Part shown: positions 7,008 through 10,082 of the stretch, piece by piece
How positions within the stretch are numbered: the stretch's first letter is position 1
How the letters are laid out: every line of letters begins with the position of its first letter
DNA from: Candidatus Hermodarchaeota archaeon
GTDB lineage: Archaea; Asgardarchaeota; Hermodarchaeia; Hermodarchaeales; Hermodarchaeaceae
Direction: 5' to 3'
Assembly: GCA_016839995.1 (NCBI GenBank)
Contig: JAEOTD010000044.1
Span: 1-10,082 of the forward strand
Length of the DNA: 10,082 nucleotides
The notes under the pieces: model-generated
What the model was told of the DNA's origin: nothing
Databases searched by the model: none
The model's input: the letters and a program-made list of their open reading frames with translations, nothing else
Made by a program: the position numbers and the translations under genes

Positions 7008-8339
7008 CTAAAGCAGACCTTGTCGCTGAAGCTTGCTAATTTCTTTGAATTTATTTGGTAGATATTCTTCGGTGACAAAACTCAAGCCATACCGGCTGAA
7101 AGCTTGTTGTTCAGCCTTTCTTTGATTCTTAAGGAATACATTCAATTCTTGTTGCCAGAATTTCGTTTGATAGCGGGGGTCCTTCAATAAATCTTGTGTT
7201 CGTTTTTTATCTGTATCTGTGAAAGTATCACTGGGTAGATTATATTTCTCGATATCAGAAGCCCACACTCCCATCCATATGGCATCTGGTGTAGCAAGAC
7301 CACGTAGATGGGCTGCAGAGGCACTTCCTGAAATAATGACCATGGCTATGTGTGCTCCCCAAGGATCAGCGTCAACAAAGAGATAGGTTGGCAGATTCAA
7401 CTCGTATCGAAGCCTTCGGATAGTTCGTCGAACACTTCGTGGTGCTTGACCTGCCGTATGGATAAGAAGCGCGTCATGGGTTTCATGCACTCCATCCTCG
7501 ACAAATCTGGTAAACATACCACCAGACTCAATAGCGATAACCTTCTTTGCTTTGCATTCAATGAATTTGGCTGATGTCAGGTACGGTCCAATCATAAGAC
7601 CATCCGGGTGGTCTGTTAGATTCACTTGTTTTCCTGCATATTTGGGAGGTGAAGTATACTCAATTGTAAGATCACCATAAATGGCCGCACGCTCCTCTGG
7701 AAAGACCCGAAATGATTCTCGAGGTGTTTTGAGTTTGGCTTCAACATCGGTTATTGTTGTGTCACTTTCACTTTGTTGACCAAATTTTACACCGAATCCA
7801 AAGGATTGGTAGTAAATATCTCGTAGTGTACTTGATTTTCCTTCAGTAAGCAGTTCTTTTAGAAATCGCATAACCCAGACAAATTGACTAAAACTTCGGA
7901 TTTGACCGACGTTTTTTGTAGATCGTGTCACAGTTTTTCCTGCTAGAACATACTGACCAAGCTCTTGATCAAACCGGATATTGCCCGTACTACGACTTGG
8001 CAGTTCTATCTCAGGAAACTGACCTTTTGAAAGCGTTCGGTACAGGGTTTGACCTACCCCTTTCATATCCGAACGAATTTGTTCTGATGACTTCTGCTCT
8101 TCTTTGAACGCCTTTGGCTCTTTCTTAATCTGTCGAATTCGTTTTGCCTCCCCTTTCACTAATCGCCACTCAAGTTGACCTCCTCGTTTCCGAGCTTCAA
8201 CTAATCCCTCTTCTTCCATTTTCTTCAGTTTTCGACGAAGGGCTGCAGAGTCAATTCTTAATAGCTTGGTTAAGCGCTTAGTGGATTTCCAACGACGAGA
8301 AAGTGTTCGGATAATTTGGTCTGGTGTAGTTACTGACAT
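7008..8339 (-). CDS. top6A: DNA topoisomerase VI subunit A (Spo11-like), with an extra N-terminal winged-helix-like domain
   Basis: The DNA-cleaving subunit of the A2B2 type IIB topoisomerase, which relaxes and decatenates DNA using ATP. The 5Y-CAP (winged-helix) domain contains STLRDIYYQS (170-179), so Tyr176/Tyr177 include the DNA-linking tyrosine. The Toprim domain has the metal-binding Glu271 (AIESGGMF, 269-276) and DADPWG (323-328, Asp323 and Asp325), followed by VIISGSASAAHLRGLATP. The C-terminal EAFSRYGL-type signature appears as QQAFSRYGLS (411-420). At 443 residues it is about 55-75 longer than characterised archaeal subunits. The surplus is N-terminal: residues about 5-62 look like a helix-turn-helix/winged-helix module (helical KSTKRLTKLLRID, ALRRKLKKMEEEGLVEARKR, then a beta-like LEWRLVKG), joined by a basic linker. 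ATG 8339 has AGGAGGAG seven bases upstream, so the long start is real. It is 15 bases downstream of top6B. Confidence 0.96.
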   Translation of the reverse strand: MSVTTPDQIIRTLSRRWKSTKRLTKLLRIDSAALRRKLKKMEEEGLVEARKRGGQLEWRLVKGEAKRIRQIKKEPKAFKEEQKSSEQIRSDMKGVGQTLYRTLSKGQFPEIELPSRSTGNIRFDQELGQYVLAGKTVTRSTKNVGQIRSFSQFVWVMRFLKELLTEGKSSTLRDIYYQSFGFGVKFGQQSESDTTITDVEAKLKTPRESFRVFPEERAAIYGDLTIEYTSPPKYAGKQVNLTDHPDGLMIGPYLTSAKFIECKAKKVIAIESGGMFTRFVEDGVHETHDALLIHTAGQAPRSVRRTIRRLRYELNLPTYLFVDADPWGAHIAMVIISGSASAAHLRGLATPDAIWMGVWASDIEKYNLPSDTFTDTDKKRTQDLLKDPRYQTKFWQQELNVFLKNQRKAEQQAFSRYGLSFVTEEYLPNKFKEISKLQRQGLL

Positions 8340-8345
8340 TTCCTT

Positions 8346-8353
8346 CTCCTCCT
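8346..8353 (-). promoter_or_regulatory. Ribosome binding site of top6A
   Basis: AGGAGGAG in the 15-base gap between top6B and top6A, six bases before ATG 8339-8337. This strong match confirms the long top6A start and suggests efficient independent translation of the second gene in the pair. Confidence 0.75.
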
Positions 8354-8354
8354 G

Positions 8355-9971
8355 TTACTCCTCCTCAGTTTCCTCCATCTCCTCTGGATTTTCAACAACC
8401 GGGGGCGTCTCTTCTAAAAGCCCTTCTTCCGGCGGAGGAACCTCAATTACTTCTTCGCCGCCCTCAAGGCTAATGGTGAGTGCACTTTGTACTAGCGATT
8501 TTGTTTCAGGCACTTTCCGTTTTCCTGCCAATGCTGCGATGTCACGTGCAATTATTGGAAGATATTTTTCATAGACACTAGCTCGAACCCGTTCACGCTG
8601 AACCTTTTCTTTTTGCCGTAGGTGTCCCTTAAGGCTCCGCGCACACTCCATCAGTCCCATTCGTATATCGTATTCTAATTCATTGAGATCTGCAATGAAT
8701 TCTTTACCTGCAGTTTTGAATGGAATTTTTGTACTCACAACAGCAACAAAAGCAGCAATAGGCATCCCTGGTCGGATTCGATAACGAGACCAAGGAATGG
8801 CGCGAACCACTTTCGCGGCAACATCCTTGTACTCATCAAAAATCAACGGAATTCGATTAGCAAACCGATAAATAATAATCGACTCTTTCATGGGCACATC
8901 ACCGCCATATGCGAGCCCGCATTCAACAATGAAGGGATGACCTCCATAGCTATTCGGCGGTCGTTGAGTAACTTGAACAAACTCCGGGTTGAGAGTTGAA
9001 CGGATTCCCTTCTCTAAGAGCTTTGTACCCAAGGGAGAGAGAACACGTGCATCCGGTGGTAGCCACTTGTCAAATTTCTCTAAACCACGAGCGATTTTCA
9101 CCAAATCATTGGGTTTGAGTGCTCGGGGATCTTGTGAAAACGACATGTTAATGGTTTTTAGGAACGCTTTTGCGGTTTTCGGGCCAACACGATGAAAGTG
9201 AGTACGAAGAAATGTAACCATATCCTTTGTTTTTGTAACCTCAACTATACGGGAAAGTTGTTCGATGTCCATTCCCTTTGGATGAGGATTAACCGGCTGT
9301 GGAGGCGGGGGGAGTGTTCTCACAGATCGCTTATATTTATGGACTGTTCCATCTGGCTCTGTGAACGAGAGGCTAGCATAAGGCGTAATTAGTGCTGTTT
9401 GCTGAACATAATCGATAATATACCGCTTCGCGCTTCGCCAGTTACCTTCCAAGGTAAATTCAAGTGTACACCCATGCTTGTCATCTCGGTTTTTCCGGCG
9501 CTCCCATTTCATTAACTCCGGTTTATTCTCTTCAATATCTTGACGGAGGGTTACTTCAAAGACATGTTCGCCTCCAGCAGGTGCCGACGAAACATGCAAT
9601 GGTTCACTAGTCGTAATTTGACCAAAAAGAAAAGCCATCTTTCCTCCCAGACCAAATCGACCCCGTGCCTGTTTGTGCTCATATTTCGAACCATACAAAA
9701 TTTGACCAAATGCCGGGAGAATATGATCACGGGGCACTCCAATACCATTATCTTCAACACGTAGTTTGAACCAGTTGGATGACACTTCCTTTAGTTTTAC
9801 ATCAATTGTTGGGAGGAATCCCCCGTCTTCACAGGCATCAAGAGAGTTCTCCACCAGTTCACGAACCGCTGTGTATAACGCTCTCATATTATTGTCAAAA
9901 CCGGCGATTGACCGATTTCGATAGAAGAAATCTGCCGGAGAAATTGATTCAAAAGTCACTGCTGAAGTCAT
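8355..9971 (-). CDS. top6B: DNA topoisomerase VI subunit B (GHKL ATPase)
   Basis: The ATPase subunit of topoisomerase VI, 538 residues. The opening SPADFFYRNRSIAGFDNNMR (11-30) is typical. The GHKL fold shows the N box RELVENSLDA (37-46; Glu38, Asn42), the G1 box EDNGIGVP (73-80; Asp74) and the G2 box GRFGLGGKMA (104-113). A helix-two-turn-helix insert follows at about 250-325 (FLRTHFHRVGPKTAKAFL). The transducer domain holds IIIYRFANRIPLIFDE (365-380) and STKIPFKTAGKEFIAD (413-428), where a lysine is expected to contact the ATP gamma-phosphate. ATP binding dimerises the B subunits and drives passage of a DNA duplex through the break made by subunit A. The C-terminus lacks the Ig-like domain of some euryarchaeal forms and ends in an acidic tail (about 15 Glu in the last 33 residues). 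The start is ATG 9971 with AGGTGAT upstream. It is probably the first gene of the top6B-top6A operon. Confidence 0.97.
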   Translation of the reverse strand: MTSAVTFESISPADFFYRNRSIAGFDNNMRALYTAVRELVENSLDACEDGGFLPTIDVKLKEVSSNWFKLRVEDNGIGVPRDHILPAFGQILYGSKYEHKQARGRFGLGGKMAFLFGQITTSEPLHVSSAPAGGEHVFEVTLRQDIEENKPELMKWERRKNRDDKHGCTLEFTLEGNWRSAKRYIIDYVQQTALITPYASLSFTEPDGTVHKYKRSVRTLPPPPQPVNPHPKGMDIEQLSRIVEVTKTKDMVTFLRTHFHRVGPKTAKAFLKTINMSFSQDPRALKPNDLVKIARGLEKFDKWLPPDARVLSPLGTKLLEKGIRSTLNPEFVQVTQRPPNSYGGHPFIVECGLAYGGDVPMKESIIIYRFANRIPLIFDEYKDVAAKVVRAIPWSRYRIRPGMPIAAFVAVVSTKIPFKTAGKEFIADLNELEYDIRMGLMECARSLKGHLRQKEKVQRERVRASVYEKYLPIIARDIAALAGKRKVPETKSLVQSALTISLEGGEEVIEVPPPEEGLLEETPPVVENPEEMEETEEE

Positions 9972-10082
9972 CTAAATCACCTACATACTTCTCGTTCTGT
10001 GTCACTTCTCCCAAGAACAACTTTGGAGCAGGTGTTCGAACATCATAGACTTTCAGACAGATGGTTAAAAACTATCTGGCTA
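9972..10082 (-). other. Leader region upstream of top6B, no confirmed gene
   Basis: The 111 bases before top6B hold its ribosome site (9982-9976), a ten-base perfect palindrome TGTTCGAACA (10033-10042) and a TATA-like TTTTTAACC on the minus strand (10071-10063). One minus-strand frame is open from 10071 to a TGA at 9951-9949, overlapping the start of top6B, but it lacks an ATG and is preceded by TAG, so I do not call it a gene. Promoter assignment is weak. Confidence 0.3.
9976..9982 (-). promoter_or_regulatory. Ribosome binding site of top6B
   Basis: AGGTGAT on the minus strand ends four bases before ATG 9971-9969. It matches the archaeal GGTGA consensus and fits the family N-terminus that follows. 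Confidence 0.6.

Noticed and set aside
10030..10045. GTTCGAA resembling a tRNA T-loop
   Set aside because: The flanking bases do not pair as a T stem and no D, anticodon or acceptor arms are present; it is part of a DNA palindrome instead.

Overview
The window reads as an ordinary, densely packed stretch of an archaeal chromosome. The clearest evidence is the adjacent gene pair for type IIB DNA topoisomerase VI (B then A), an archaeal-type AMP phosphorylase with its extra N-terminal domain, and an Ard1-like N-terminal acetyltransferase. Shine-Dalgarno-like motifs (GGAGG, GGTGA) precede several genes, and many genes appear to start at TTG or GTG. The lineage cannot be fixed by reading alone; an Asgard-type or other mesophilic archaeon is possible, but this is a guess.

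Layout, right to left, because all genes but one lie on the minus strand. At 9971-7008 top6B and top6A form a 15-base-spaced pair that makes the A2B2 topoisomerase VI. At 6915-5653 a LarA-family nickel-pincer racemase follows after 92 bases. Convergent to it, on the plus strand at 4394-5614, is a site-2-type intramembrane metalloprotease. A 115-base divergent region separates the protease from a leftward series: Ard1/RimI-like acetyltransferase (4278-3793), AMP phosphorylase (3712-2195), a CaCA-family cation/Ca2+ antiporter (2178-1000), a degenerate alkaline-phosphatase-like protein (894-181), and the first 58 codons of a membrane protein that runs off the left edge (176-1).

Functional links: only the two topoisomerase genes clearly work together. 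AMP phosphorylase feeds AMP salvage to ribose-1,5-bisphosphate in archaea, but neither ribose-1,5-bisphosphate isomerase nor type III RuBisCO is in the window. The LarA homologue would need the LarB/C/E cofactor genes, which are also absent here. The antiporter, phosphatase-like protein and terminal membrane protein are close enough to be co-transcribed with AMP phosphorylase, but they share no obvious pathway.

I found no tRNA, rRNA, CRISPR array, insertion sequence or defence system, and no gene-free stretch above about 115 bases. The points most worth a second look are an added winged-helix-like N-terminus on topoisomerase VI subunit A, loss of expected metal ligands in the phosphatase-like protein together with an unclear start, a Gly-to-Lys change in the acetyltransferase cofactor loop, and the partial membrane protein at the left edge.
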